From: Methylomonas sp.
Lineage (GTDB): Bacteria; Pseudomonadota; Gammaproteobacteria; Methylococcales; Methylomonadaceae
Reading direction: 5' to 3'
Assembly: GCA_026989715.1 (NCBI GenBank)
Contig: JALSIU010000221.1
Span: 1-15,770, forward strand
Length of the DNA: 15,770 bases
The translations under genes and the position numbers were made by a program. The notes beneath the pieces were generated by a model. That model saw only the letters and a program-made list of their open reading frames with translations. It had not been told where the DNA came from and did not search any database. Below, one piece after another: positions 6,722 through 14,415 of the stretch. Every line of letters begins with the position of its first letter. Within the stretch, counting starts at the first letter, position 1.

Positions 6722-9280
6722 TTAAAAAGGAAGAGATAAATCCGCTTTGACTTCTAAAAGAAGCTGGCGAAATTGCGTTTGAATACGTGTTAAGGCTGCT
6801 TGGTTGTCGCCTTCAAAACGTACGACTAATGCGGGTGTTGTGTTAGAGGCTCTTACCAAACCAAAGCCATCTGCAAAATCAACACGTAAGCCATCAATAT
6901 CGGTAATGCGGCCATCAGGAAAATTCGCTTTATTGAGCAGTTGTTTTATCAAGGCCATATTAACGCCTTCATCTAAAGGAATATTGATTTCAGGTGTATT
7001 GATGCTATCTGGGAAATCGGCAAAGACTTCGGCACTGGTACGCGAGTCTTCGGAGAGTATTTCCATTAATCTGGCGGCAGCATAAATACCGTCATCAAAA
7101 CCGTACCAACGATCATTAAAGAATAAGTGTCCACTCATTTCACCGGCAAATATCGCACCCGTTTCTTTCAGCCGGGCTTTCATAAAAGAGTGTCCGGTTT
7201 TCCAAATGCTTGCCCGTCCGCCTAATTTTTGAATATGCTCTGCTAACAAGCGCGTGCATTTTACATCATAGATGATTTCTGACCCAGGGTTGCCAGCTAA
7301 GATATGAGTGCTAAATAGCATCATTTGCCGGTCTGGCCAAATGATTTTGCCGCTAGAATCCACAATCCCTAAGCGATCGCCATCGCCATCAAAACAAAGT
7401 CCTACATCAGCTTGAAAATGCCCGACTGCTGCAATTAAATCGGTATAGTTTTCAGGTTGGCTTGGATCGGGGGCATGATTGGGAAAAGTGCCGTCAATAT
7501 CACAAAATAGTTCGATAACTTCACAACCTAGGGTTTTGAGTACAATTGGGGCTAATTCGCCAGCAACACCATTACCTGCATCAATCACAATTTTCATCGG
7601 CCGCGCAATACGCATATTATCGGTTAAGGTGCCAATATATTCATTACTAAGTAGTTTGTTTTCGGTTAGGCTGCCGGCTGGATTATTTTGGAAATGCTGT
7701 GCTGCAATACGTTTTCTTAAGGATTGAATTTGTTCGCCCGCTAAGGTTTCACCGTCAAGTACGACTTTTACGCCGTTATAATTGGCAGGATTATGGCTTG
7801 CTGTTAACATGACACCAGAGCGGCTATCGCAGTGCTGTGCTGCAAAATATAATACAGGGGTCGGCACCATGCCTATATCTATAATATCAACCCCCGTTGT
7901 TAGAATGCCTTCTGCCAGCGCGGTACTAAGTGTGGGACTGGAAATGCGTCCATCACGCGCTAGCGCAATGCTCTTAATATCGCGCTCCACGGCTTCGCTA
8001 CCAATAGCACGACCAATATCAAATATAAGCTCTTTCGTGAGAACAGCATCGACTATGCCCCGAATATCATAGGCACGAAACACAGAGTTTGTGGATTGCT
8101 CAGTACTTGACTTAGTTAAGTCGTTTGTGCTGTTTGTCGTGTCAGTCGGTGTGTCTGTTTCATTGTCATCTAAGGCAATAGCAAACCCCATTTCTTTTTC
8201 AGGTTGCGCATTAGGCGTATCCTGTGCTGCAAAAAAGCTCGAAGGGTTCATTTCGCTGGTTTCAGAAAACATGCTATCTGTACCGAGTTGTAATTCTAAG
8301 TCTTGTTTTTGTTGTTGGGCATGCAGTTCAGGGTCTTCTTGCTCCAGGTCGCCGCTGTCAATAACGCGCTTGAATTGAATAATGGCTGAGATAAAGTGAT
8401 TCATTTCCTGTAAGTTGACAGGGTAGCTCCCTGGTCTTTTATTTAATAATAAATCTTTGGCTACTTTTAAAAGAACGCGCTGGTCTTCTATTAAATACAT
8501 CTCCAGTTTTCGATAATAAATATAACAAACCAGAGCCGCAATAAAGGCAGGTATGAGGATAATGCTTAATATCAGACTCAAAAAAGAAAAGTCATAACTT
8601 GTGTCATACCAATAGCTTATCGTCCACGGGGTATGCGCTACGGGTATGATGCCGATGGCTGTTGCTTCTTTTAACGTTGCATTACCTTGGGAGGCAATAA
8701 CGAGGTCGGTTTGGCTTAGTTCAACTAATAAACGGCTATCTTGTATGGTATGCAGGCTATTGATGATTTTATTAAAATCAATGCTGGCGAGAATGACGGC
8801 GATATTCTGTGTATCGTTTTGTACTGCGCGGGTCATGGCGAGGTGTCTATTTTTACCCTTAATACCTTGAATAAGGGGGAGTTGCGGCTTTAGAAAGGTG
8901 CTTTGTACCAGGTCTAGGTCAGCATACCCCATATGAGGCTCTATGGATGTATCCGGTTTATGATCTCCGGGAAGCAATAGTCTAAAAGCCATCGCATCAG
9001 GAAAGTAGGAACCCATTTGTTGCACAATTTGTTTGGCGCGCACTAAATCCGCTTGGCTAATGGCGGCAATCAATTCAGGGGAGCGCACCATTTTTTGCAA
9101 GGTGTTATCTAATAAAGCAACCCGAGCAGACATAATATTGGCTGCCCCTTTGGCTAAGGTAATGGCAGATTCGCGCTGTGCTTTTTCTATTTCTGCTTGC
9201 GATAAATAGAAAGTACTAACACCTGTTAAGGCGGTCATTAGGGTGGCAACAACGGCCATGATGATAAAAAATTGTTTCAT
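6722..9280 (-). CDS. algC: Phosphomannomutase/phosphoglucomutase with N-terminal membrane sensor-like region
   Basis: The C-terminal half (about 401-852 of 852) is a complete alpha-D-phosphohexomutase, which interconverts mannose or glucose 6- and 1-phosphates for exopolysaccharide and LPS. It has FRAYDIRG (401-408), the phosphoserine loop TASHNP with Ser495, the metal-binding DGDGD (631-635), the sugar-specificity loop GEMSGH (713-718) and the phosphate-binding RASNTTP (810-816). The first 256 residues hold two membrane segments (about 3-25 and 232-256) around a periplasmic stretch of about 205 residues, like a Cache or double-PAS sensor region. An acidic, Ser/Thr/Gln-rich linker (about 310-400) follows. 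The start at 9280 is chosen because it has a strong ribosome-binding site (AGAAGGGG) and begins right at the signal anchor. The frame stays open upstream to an ATG at 9355, inside dut. Long AlgC forms are known in pseudomonads. Confidence 0.93.
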   Translation of the reverse strand: MKQFFIIMAVVATLMTALTGVSTFYLSQAEIEKAQRESAITLAKGAANIMSARVALLDNTLQKMVRSPELIAAISQADLVRAKQIVQQMGSYFPDAMAFRLLLPGDHKPDTSIEPHMGYADLDLVQSTFLKPQLPLIQGIKGKNRHLAMTRAVQNDTQNIAVILASIDFNKIINSLHTIQDSRLLVELSQTDLVIASQGNATLKEATAIGIIPVAHTPWTISYWYDTSYDFSFLSLILSIILIPAFIAALVCYIYYRKLEMYLIEDQRVLLKVAKDLLLNKRPGSYPVNLQEMNHFISAIIQFKRVIDSGDLEQEDPELHAQQQKQDLELQLGTDSMFSETSEMNPSSFFAAQDTPNAQPEKEMGFAIALDDNETDTPTDTTNSTNDLTKSSTEQSTNSVFRAYDIRGIVDAVLTKELIFDIGRAIGSEAVERDIKSIALARDGRISSPTLSTALAEGILTTGVDIIDIGMVPTPVLYFAAQHCDSRSGVMLTASHNPANYNGVKVVLDGETLAGEQIQSLRKRIAAQHFQNNPAGSLTENKLLSNEYIGTLTDNMRIARPMKIVIDAGNGVAGELAPIVLKTLGCEVIELFCDIDGTFPNHAPDPSQPENYTDLIAAVGHFQADVGLCFDGDGDRLGIVDSSGKIIWPDRQMMLFSTHILAGNPGSEIIYDVKCTRLLAEHIQKLGGRASIWKTGHSFMKARLKETGAIFAGEMSGHLFFNDRWYGFDDGIYAAARLMEILSEDSRTSAEVFADFPDSINTPEINIPLDEGVNMALIKQLLNKANFPDGRITDIDGLRVDFADGFGLVRASNTTPALVVRFEGDNQAALTRIQTQFRQLLLEVKADLSLPF

Positions 9281-9302
9281 GTTTGCCCCTTCTTGAAAGG
9301 AA

Positions 9303-9758
9303 TTAGTGTTGCCCCGTATGACCAAAGCCACCGGTACCGCGCTCGGTTTGGTCAAAGTCTGTTACTTGTTCAAACTCAGCTTGCACAATGGGAACAAATA
9401 CCATTTGTGCAATGCGCTCTGCTACTTGAACAGTAAAGCTTTCTTTGCCTCTGTTCCAGCAGGAAACAAAGATTTGCCCTTGATAATCAGAGTCAATTAA
9501 ACCGACCAAATTGCCCAGTACGATTCCATGCTTATGACCCAAACCTGAACGAGGTAATAAGACGGCTGCCAGTTGTGTATCATTAATATGGATGGCAATG
9601 CCAGTTGGAATGAGTATCGTATCGCCAGGGGCTAAGGTGGTGTCATTGTCCAGGCAAGCACGTAAGTCAATGCCGGCTGAACCCGTCGTGGCATAAGCGG
9701 GCATAGGAATGGATTTGCCTAAGCGCGGGTCTAGTATTTTAAGCTGTATTTTTTGCAT
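9303..9758 (-). CDS. dut: dUTP diphosphatase
   Basis: Dut hydrolyses dUTP to dUMP and pyrophosphate, keeping uracil out of DNA and supplying dUMP for thymidylate. The 151 residues are close in length and sequence to the E. coli trimeric enzyme. All five motifs are present: AGIDLRA (28-34), PRSGLG (69-74), GLIDSDYQG with Asp89 (86-94), ERIAQMVF (114-121) and the glycine-rich RGTGGFGHTG (140-149). Its start lies 20 bases inside the end of coaBC, and algC follows 22 bases after its stop. This points to co-transcription in coaBC-dut-algC-argB. The upstream ribosome-binding sequence is weak. Confidence 0.98.
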   Translation of the reverse strand: MQKIQLKILDPRLGKSIPMPAYATTGSAGIDLRACLDNDTTLAPGDTILIPTGIAIHINDTQLAAVLLPRSGLGHKHGIVLGNLVGLIDSDYQGQIFVSCWNRGKESFTVQVAERIAQMVFVPIVQAEFEQVTDFDQTERGTGGFGHTGQH

Positions 9759-10932
9759 GATATATCTCTGCTATTAATATCAATAATTGTTTTGCTAGCT
9801 GTGTTTTATCTGTCAGTGGCAAGGATTGTGAGCCATTTGGCCAGTAAACTTGTAAGGCATTGACGGCCGAATCAAAGCCACCTTCTGCTTGGCCTACCCA
9901 GTTTGCGGCAATCATATCTAATTTTTTACGTGCTAACTTATCTTGTGCATAATGTTGTAGGTTATGCGTTTCTGCTGCAAAGCCAACGGTAAAGGGTTTA
10001 TTGTTTAAATTGGCTACATCGGCCACAATATCTTTTGTTTTGCGTAAACTTAACTCAGTATGCGTTCCCTCTTTTTTGATTTTTTCAGTTGCAATGCTGG
10101 TAGGGGTGTAGTCCGCTACTGCCGCCGCTGCAATCATAATATCTTGCCCCTGAATGTGTTGCATGACGGCCGTGTGCATATCAGCGGCACTTTCAACTGC
10201 GACTAAATGCACGCCATGAGGTATGGGAAGTTGTGTGGGGCCGCTAACCAAAATAACCTCTGCACCCATTAATTTAGCTTGCGTGGCTAAGGCATACCCC
10301 ATTTTACCGGAACTTCGATTGGTAATATAACGCACAGGGTCTAAAGCTTCGCGTGTAGGGCCTGCCGTAATCAGTATTTTTTTATGCTTTAATGGTGTCG
10401 GCGTATGTTGCGCGTTAAGGTAGTTTGCAATAGCCTCCGGTTCTGACATGCGCCCTAAGCCATACTCTCCACAGGCTTGACTGCCCGACTCCGGCCCTAT
10501 GATGTGTACGCCTTGTTGTTTTAGGCGGTCTATATTGGTTTGCGTTATGGCTTTATGCCACATGCTTTGATTCATGGCGGGGGCAAGATAGACAGGACAT
10601 TCGGCCGCTAAATATAAGGTGCTAAGCAAATCATCCGCTAGTCCATAGCTTAATTTAGCAATGCAATGCGCACTAGCCGGTGCAATCAGTAAGCTATCTG
10701 CCCAGCGCGCTAGATTAATATGCCCCATTGAATTTTCTTGGCCGGCATCTAATAATTCGCTGTGGACAGGGTTGCCCGATAAGGCTTGCAGAGTGAGTTT
10801 GGTCATAAATTGCAAAGCTGATTGAGTCATCACCACTCGAACCTCATAGTTATCTTTACGCAATAATCTAATAAGTTCAGCTGATTTATATGCTGCAATG
10901 CCGCCGGTAATGCCAAGAAGTATCTGCTTCAA
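9739..10932 (-). CDS. coaBC: Bifunctional phosphopantothenoylcysteine synthetase/decarboxylase
   Basis: CoaBC makes 4'-phosphopantetheine from phosphopantothenate and cysteine, two successive steps of coenzyme A synthesis. The N-terminal flavoprotein decarboxylase (1 to about 180) has the catalytic His71 in GHINLARWAD, PAMNQSMW (118-125) and the reductase Cys154 in QACGEYGLGRM. The C-terminal CTP-using synthetase begins near 185 with ITAGPTRE, followed by Asn205 in ITNRSSGKMG, AAAVADY (269-275) and the KIKK loop (284-287). The start codon is TTG: an in-frame TAG lies 12 bases upstream, and the next in-frame ATG is 34 codons inside the domain. An AGGG ribosome-binding sequence precedes the TTG. 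The gene heads the minus-strand operon. Confidence 0.96.
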   Translation of the reverse strand: MKQILLGITGGIAAYKSAELIRLLRKDNYEVRVVMTQSALQFMTKLTLQALSGNPVHSELLDAGQENSMGHINLARWADSLLIAPASAHCIAKLSYGLADDLLSTLYLAAECPVYLAPAMNQSMWHKAITQTNIDRLKQQGVHIIGPESGSQACGEYGLGRMSEPEAIANYLNAQHTPTPLKHKKILITAGPTREALDPVRYITNRSSGKMGYALATQAKLMGAEVILVSGPTQLPIPHGVHLVAVESAADMHTAVMQHIQGQDIMIAAAAVADYTPTSIATEKIKKEGTHTELSLRKTKDIVADVANLNNKPFTVGFAAETHNLQHYAQDKLARKKLDMIAANWVGQAEGGFDSAVNALQVYWPNGSQSLPLTDKTQLAKQLLILIAEIYHAKNTA

Positions 10933-10964
10933 TATTCTGCCCTAAAAATTCACGCTAAATAGAT

Positions 10965-10973
10965 ATTATGGCA
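10965..10973 (-). promoter_or_regulatory. Extended -10 promoter candidate for the coaBC operon
   Basis: On the minus strand TGCCATAAT has the TGn extension plus CATAAT, five of six matches to the -10 consensus. No good -35 box is visible, as is common for extended -10 promoters. Transcription would start about 25 bases before the TTG at 10932. Confidence 0.4.
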
Positions 10974-11122
10974 AGAGTTCTTTGTTTCTTCTATGCTTAA
11001 ACTAAAAAAACTAGAAATGCTGGGCTTAGTCGCTGACTGGAAAGGTGGGGTTAAATTGTTTTTTCCTAGTTGTGTCGCAAGTAGGCACATAAATTTATTG
11101 TTTGCTAAAAGGATTGCATCGT

Positions 11123-11797
11123 ATGCGTATTACTGATTGGCCAGCCGATGAGCGGCCACGAGAGAAGTTATTGGCACATGGTGCGGCCGCGCTCTCTGAT
11201 GCCGAATTATTAGCGATTTTTTTGCGTATCGGTATTCAAGGCAAAACAGCCGTTGATTTAGCGCAAGATTTATTAACCGATTTTGGTTCTTTGCAGGCGT
11301 TAATGCAGGCTAATTATGCCGAATTTACGCAAGCAAAAGGCTTAGGTGCTGCCAAATATGCACAACTACAGGCCGTTTTGGAAATGGCGCGTCGGCATAC
11401 CTTTGAGGAGCTTGAGCGAGGTGATGTATTAAATAGCCCTGAAGCGACACGCACGTATTTAAGCCAAAAGCTCAGACACTATCCGTATGAAGTCTTTGCT
11501 TGCCTGTTTTTGGATAATCAGCACCATATTCTGGAATTTGAAGAGCTATTTAGAGGCACCATTGATGGCGCGAGCGTTTACCCGCGTGAGGTTGTTAAAA
11601 GAGCATTGGCACATAATGCGGCGGCCATCATTTTTGCACATAACCACCCATCGGGCATGATAGAGCCTAGCCAAGCCGATAAGTTGATAACCGATAAATT
11701 AACGCAAGCTTTAAATTTAATGGATATTCGCGTGTTGGATCATTTTATTATCGGGGATGGCCAGCCTTATTCTTTTGCAGAGCATGGCTTGTTATAG
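11123..11797 (+). CDS. radC: RadC/YicR family JAB-domain protein
   Basis: The 224-residue protein has the standard RadC layout: a short N-terminal WPxxxRPREKLL segment, a helix-hairpin-helix region (about 20-90), and a C-terminal JAMM/MPN metalloprotease-like domain. The metal motif HNHPSG (173-178), followed by PSQAD ending in Asp186, is intact, as is the upstream FEELFRGT containing the candidate catalytic Glu. Despite its name, a role in DNA repair is not established for the family. The ATG at 11123 is preferred over a TTG at 11102 because it has AAAGGA nine bases upstream and matches family N-termini. The gene diverges from coaBC, as in Pseudomonas. Its last six bases overlap the end of purC. 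Confidence 0.93.
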   Translation: MRITDWPADERPREKLLAHGAAALSDAELLAIFLRIGIQGKTAVDLAQDLLTDFGSLQALMQANYAEFTQAKGLGAAKYAQLQAVLEMARRHTFEELERGDVLNSPEATRTYLSQKLRHYPYEVFACLFLDNQHHILEFEELFRGTIDGASVYPREVVKRALAHNAAAIIFAHNHPSGMIEPSQADKLITDKLTQALNLMDIRVLDHFIIGDGQPYSFAEHGLL

Positions 11798-12685
11798 CCC
11801 TGTTAATTTATGCATTGCTTCATGATATTTTGCGCTGCTAATGCGCACTATATCATCGGGCAATGTGGGGCCGGGTGCGGTTTTATCCCAATCCAGTGTT
11901 TCTAAATAATCGCGTATAAATTGCTTATCAAAACTCGGCGGGCTGATGCCGACTTGGTATTGATCCGCTGGCCAAAAGCGTGAGGAGTCGGGGGTTAATG
12001 CCTCATCAATTAAATAGAGCTTCCCTTGTTTGTCCAAACCAAATTCAAATTTGGTGTCTGCAATAATAATACCGCGCGCTTTGGCATATTCAGCCGCTTG
12101 GGTGTAGAGGCGCAGGCTAATATCACGCACTTGCGTGGCTATGGTCTCGCCTAATAAGGGGAGGGTTTCTGCAAAGGCTATATTTTCATCATGATCGCCA
12201 ACGGCCGCTTTTGTGGACGGTGTAAAAATCGCCTCAGGTAATTGCTGCGCTTGTTGTAAGTTTTGCGGTAATTCAATGCCGCAAATACGCCCCGTTTTTT
12301 GGTAATCTGCCCAGCCGGAGCCAATTAAATAACCTCGCACAATGGCTTCTACCGGTAAGGGGGTCAACTTTTTTACGACAATGGCGCGGCCTTCGATTTG
12401 GGCGCGTTCCTTGGCATCAGGAACAACTTCCTTCAGAGGTAGCGTTGCTAAATGATTGGGGATAATCGCTTGCATTTTTGCAAACCAAAAATTAGATACT
12501 GCAGTCAATACCAAGCCTTTGCCTGGTATCGGGTCGGGCAATACTACGTCAAAAGCAGACATGCGATCAGTGGTGACAATTAATAAATGCTCATCATCGA
12601 CATCATAAATATCACGTACTTTACCGCGCGCACGTAAGGTTAGATTAGAAAGAGAAGATTCAAATAAAGCGGTCGGAGCATTCAT
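11792..12685 (-). CDS. purC: Phosphoribosylaminoimidazole-succinocarboxamide synthase (long form)
   Basis: PurC joins CAIR and aspartate using ATP to give SAICAR in purine synthesis. The 297 residues make this the longer form that resembles yeast Ade1, rather than the roughly 237-residue E. coli type. Recognised elements are the ATP-loop GKVRDIY (21-27), TDRMSAFD (39-46), VRGYLIGSGW (116-125), ADTKFEFG (209-216) and DEALTPDSSRFWP (227-239). The start is the first ATG and matches long-form family N-termini, but no Shine-Dalgarno sequence is visible; a 12-bp palindrome sits just upstream. The TAA at 11792-11794 lies within the last six bases of radC, so the two genes overlap tail to tail without room for a terminator. 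Confidence 0.97.
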   Translation of the reverse strand: MNAPTALFESSLSNLTLRARGKVRDIYDVDDEHLLIVTTDRMSAFDVVLPDPIPGKGLVLTAVSNFWFAKMQAIIPNHLATLPLKEVVPDAKERAQIEGRAIVVKKLTPLPVEAIVRGYLIGSGWADYQKTGRICGIELPQNLQQAQQLPEAIFTPSTKAAVGDHDENIAFAETLPLLGETIATQVRDISLRLYTQAAEYAKARGIIIADTKFEFGLDKQGKLYLIDEALTPDSSRFWPADQYQVGISPPSFDKQFIRDYLETLDWDKTAPGPTLPDDIVRISSAKYHEAMHKLTGL

Positions 12686-12696
12686 GTTTTTGTCGC

Positions 12697-12729
12697 AGAT
12701 AAAATAGAAAAATTGCGTCTATTTTATCT
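12697..12729. promoter_or_regulatory. Perfect 12-bp palindrome immediately upstream of purC
   Basis: AGATAAAATAGA (12697-12708) and TCTATTTTATCT (12718-12729) are perfect inverted arms around a 9-base spacer, ending 11 bases before the purC ATG. No U run follows on either strand, so it is a poor intrinsic terminator for the HIT gene. It could be an operator: the arms contain TAAAAT and TATTTT, both plausible -10 boxes on the minus strand. It could also be a hairpin in the purC 5' leader. It does not resemble the E. coli PurR site. Confidence 0.55.
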
Positions 12730-12785
12730 TAAAATCAAGGCTAAGAATGAAATAAAACCTAAAGCCGGGGCAGGTGTTGTAAATA

Positions 12786-13193
12786 TTATCGTTGCAATAG
12801 GTTATGTAGTTTGTTTTGTATGCCGTGTAATTCTTTTTCCGTATAGGCAAGTGTATCAAATTTCCCCCAAATAGGGGCAGGCCAAGCTGCATCTGTTTGA
12901 TAGCGCACGACATGGTGGATATGTAATTGTGCGACTTGATTCCCTAATGCGGCAATATTGATTTTATCGGCTTGCAAGCGGATTTTGAGTTGCGTGGCAA
13001 TATGGCTGGACTCATTGATTAGCTGATGCTGTTCATCGGTAGAAAGCTGGTATATTTCGCTGATATTGTTGCGTTGCGGCACTAAAATCAGCCAAGGGAA
13101 TCGGCTGTCATTCATAAGCAATACCTGACATAAATCTAATTTGCCAAGGTCGATGCAATCTTTTTGTAATTGAGGGTGTAAGCTAAATGTCAT
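12786..13193 (-). CDS. HIT (histidine triad) domain protein
   Basis: This 135-residue protein belongs to the HIT superfamily of nucleotide-binding hydrolases and transferases. The N-terminal LHPQL...D, LLMND and WLILVPQR stretches and the C-terminal QLHIHHVVR are typical of a proteobacterial HIT subgroup. The triad reads Gln89-x-His91-x-His93, so the first His of the canonical HxHxH is Gln; the central nucleophile His (His91 or His93 depending on alignment) is kept. The frame stays open upstream to 13262, but the ATG at 13193 gives the usual family N-terminus. Its ribosome-binding site is weak. purC lies 100 bases downstream on the same strand. The substrate is unknown. Confidence 0.88.
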   Translation of the reverse strand: MTFSLHPQLQKDCIDLGKLDLCQVLLMNDSRFPWLILVPQRNNISEIYQLSTDEQHQLINESSHIATQLKIRLQADKINIAALGNQVAQLHIHHVVRYQTDAAWPAPIWGKFDTLAYTEKELHGIQNKLHNLLQR

Positions 13194-13233
13194 GGTTACG
13201 GTAATGATAGCACTTGAAATATAAGGTAAAAAC

Positions 13234-13262
13234 AGTGTACCGTTAGCAGAAAATAATAACAA
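13234..13262 (-). promoter_or_regulatory. Promoter candidate for the HIT gene
   Basis: On the minus strand TTGTTA (13257-13262) and TACACT (13234-13239) are spaced 17 bases apart, each with four of six consensus matches. The site lies in the short divergent gap between the HIT gene and the membrane protein gene. A nearby TATATT is an alternative -10 box. Confidence 0.3.
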
Positions 13263-13278
13263 TAATAATGAATGCTTT

Positions 13279-14319
13279 ATGACAACACTGACACTGCATA
13301 CCGCACAGGAAAAAACGCCATTGGCGGTTTCTTTTAAGCTGCTATTGGCCTTGTATGCGATTATCCCGCTCTGTTTTTTAGTACAACTGAGCGATCGCTT
13401 CTTTTTTGAGGGGGCTTTATTGCACTATTTACCCAGTAGCCCCAGCCATTTTATTTTGTTTCAGATTTTATTTGGCACGCCGCATATTTTAGCCAGCAAT
13501 ATTTTATTAACGACTAATCAAGAATATTGGCATTTTTATCATAAAAAGGTGTTATGGATGACATTGGCCATCATTGTATTTTTTGCGATTGCCAATCAAG
13601 TGCTTTCCTACTATGTGCTTTATGTGCTGGTCACAGCGTGGACGGTGTATCATGTCTTAAAGCAACAGCATGGAATAGGGCGCGGTATTTATCAATTGCC
13701 TAATTGGGCATTTTATACGTTGCTATGGCTGAGTATTAGTGCAGGGCTAGCGGTTTATTTGGGCATCTTTTTAAAAAATACCTTAACGGCACAGCAGGCC
13801 GAATGGGTATTGCAAGCAGCGGCAAGTTTAGTTGTTTGTTTGATATTCATCACCGCTTGGTGTCAGCGTTATGTGCAAACCGGCTTTGGTAAAGTTTTTA
13901 TGTGGGCCAATTCTGGCTTGGTGATTATGAGCTTTTACTTTTATATGCAGGAATATTATTTCTTGGCAATACTCATCCCACGATTAGTGCATGATGCCAC
14001 GGCTTATATTTTTTATGTCACTCATGATGTCAATAAACATAGAGGCCATCCGCAAAATTTCTTATATCGCTGGACCAGTAAGGTTAAATTAAATGTGTTT
14101 ATTGTCTTGCCCTTAGCTTCTTTCGCATTGACTTATGTGCTACAAGTTTATGGCGACCAATGGTTTAATGTGCTGACTGAATATTTGTTTGGCGTGGAAA
14201 TTTATAAAGCGATTACGTTAGGTTTGATAGGTTATTTTTCTTTGATGCACTATTACACTGAGGCGTTTACTTGGAAGGGTGGCTCGCCTTATCGGCAGTA
14301 TATACGCTTTAAGCCTTAA
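13279..14319 (+). CDS. Polytopic membrane protein with conserved-looking His motifs, unknown function
   Basis: I cannot place this 346-residue protein in a named family with confidence. About eight hydrophobic segments are visible (roughly 17-36, 92-109, 110-127, 143-164, 178-196, 205-222, 225-246, 270-290 and 308-325, with some uncertain). Histidines cluster near membrane ends: His50, FGTPHIL (His69), YHVLKQQHG (His125, His131), RLVHDATAY (His238), THDVNKHRGH (His249, 254, 257) and LMHYYTEAFTWK (His324). Such spread His pairs recall membrane di-metal oxygenases, hydroxylases or desaturases and Brp/Blh-type carotenoid cleavage enzymes, but no exact signature was recognised. The gene stands alone, divergent from the HIT gene and convergent with the rnf genes. 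The ATG at 13279 has no clear Shine-Dalgarno sequence. Confidence 0.75.
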   Translation: MTTLTLHTAQEKTPLAVSFKLLLALYAIIPLCFLVQLSDRFFFEGALLHYLPSSPSHFILFQILFGTPHILASNILLTTNQEYWHFYHKKVLWMTLAIIVFFAIANQVLSYYVLYVLVTAWTVYHVLKQQHGIGRGIYQLPNWAFYTLLWLSISAGLAVYLGIFLKNTLTAQQAEWVLQAAASLVVCLIFITAWCQRYVQTGFGKVFMWANSGLVIMSFYFYMQEYYFLAILIPRLVHDATAYIFYVTHDVNKHRGHPQNFLYRWTSKVKLNVFIVLPLASFALTYVLQVYGDQWFNVLTEYLFGVEIYKAITLGLIGYFSLMHYYTEAFTWKGGSPYRQYIRFKP

Positions 14320-14343
14320 ATTGATGTGTTACTGGTACTAGAT

Positions 14344-14370
14344 GGGGCGCAGGACTTTAGCCTGCGCCCT
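14344..14370. repeat. GC-rich palindrome, possible REP-like element or convergent terminator
   Basis: GGGCGCAGG (14345-14353) and CCTGCGCCC (14361-14369) form a perfect 9-bp stem around a 7-base loop, ACTTTAG, with a G-T wobble at the base. It lies between the stops of two convergent genes. Its GC content is far above the surrounding sequence and no U tract follows on either strand. It could stop transcription from both sides weakly, or be one copy of a dispersed palindromic repeat. Confidence 0.6.
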
Positions 14371-14415
14371 AAGTATTTAGAGATTGTCGTATTCGAGTGG
14401 TTTATAAGTTAAGGT

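Noticed and set aside
9281..9355. Longer algC start at the ATG at 9355
   Set aside because: It would overlap dut by 53 bases and put 25 polar residues before the signal anchor; the ATG at 9280 has a strong ribosome-binding site.
13194..13262. Upstream extension of the HIT protein
   Set aside because: HIT homologs begin near the ATG at 13193, and the extension overlaps the likely promoter region.
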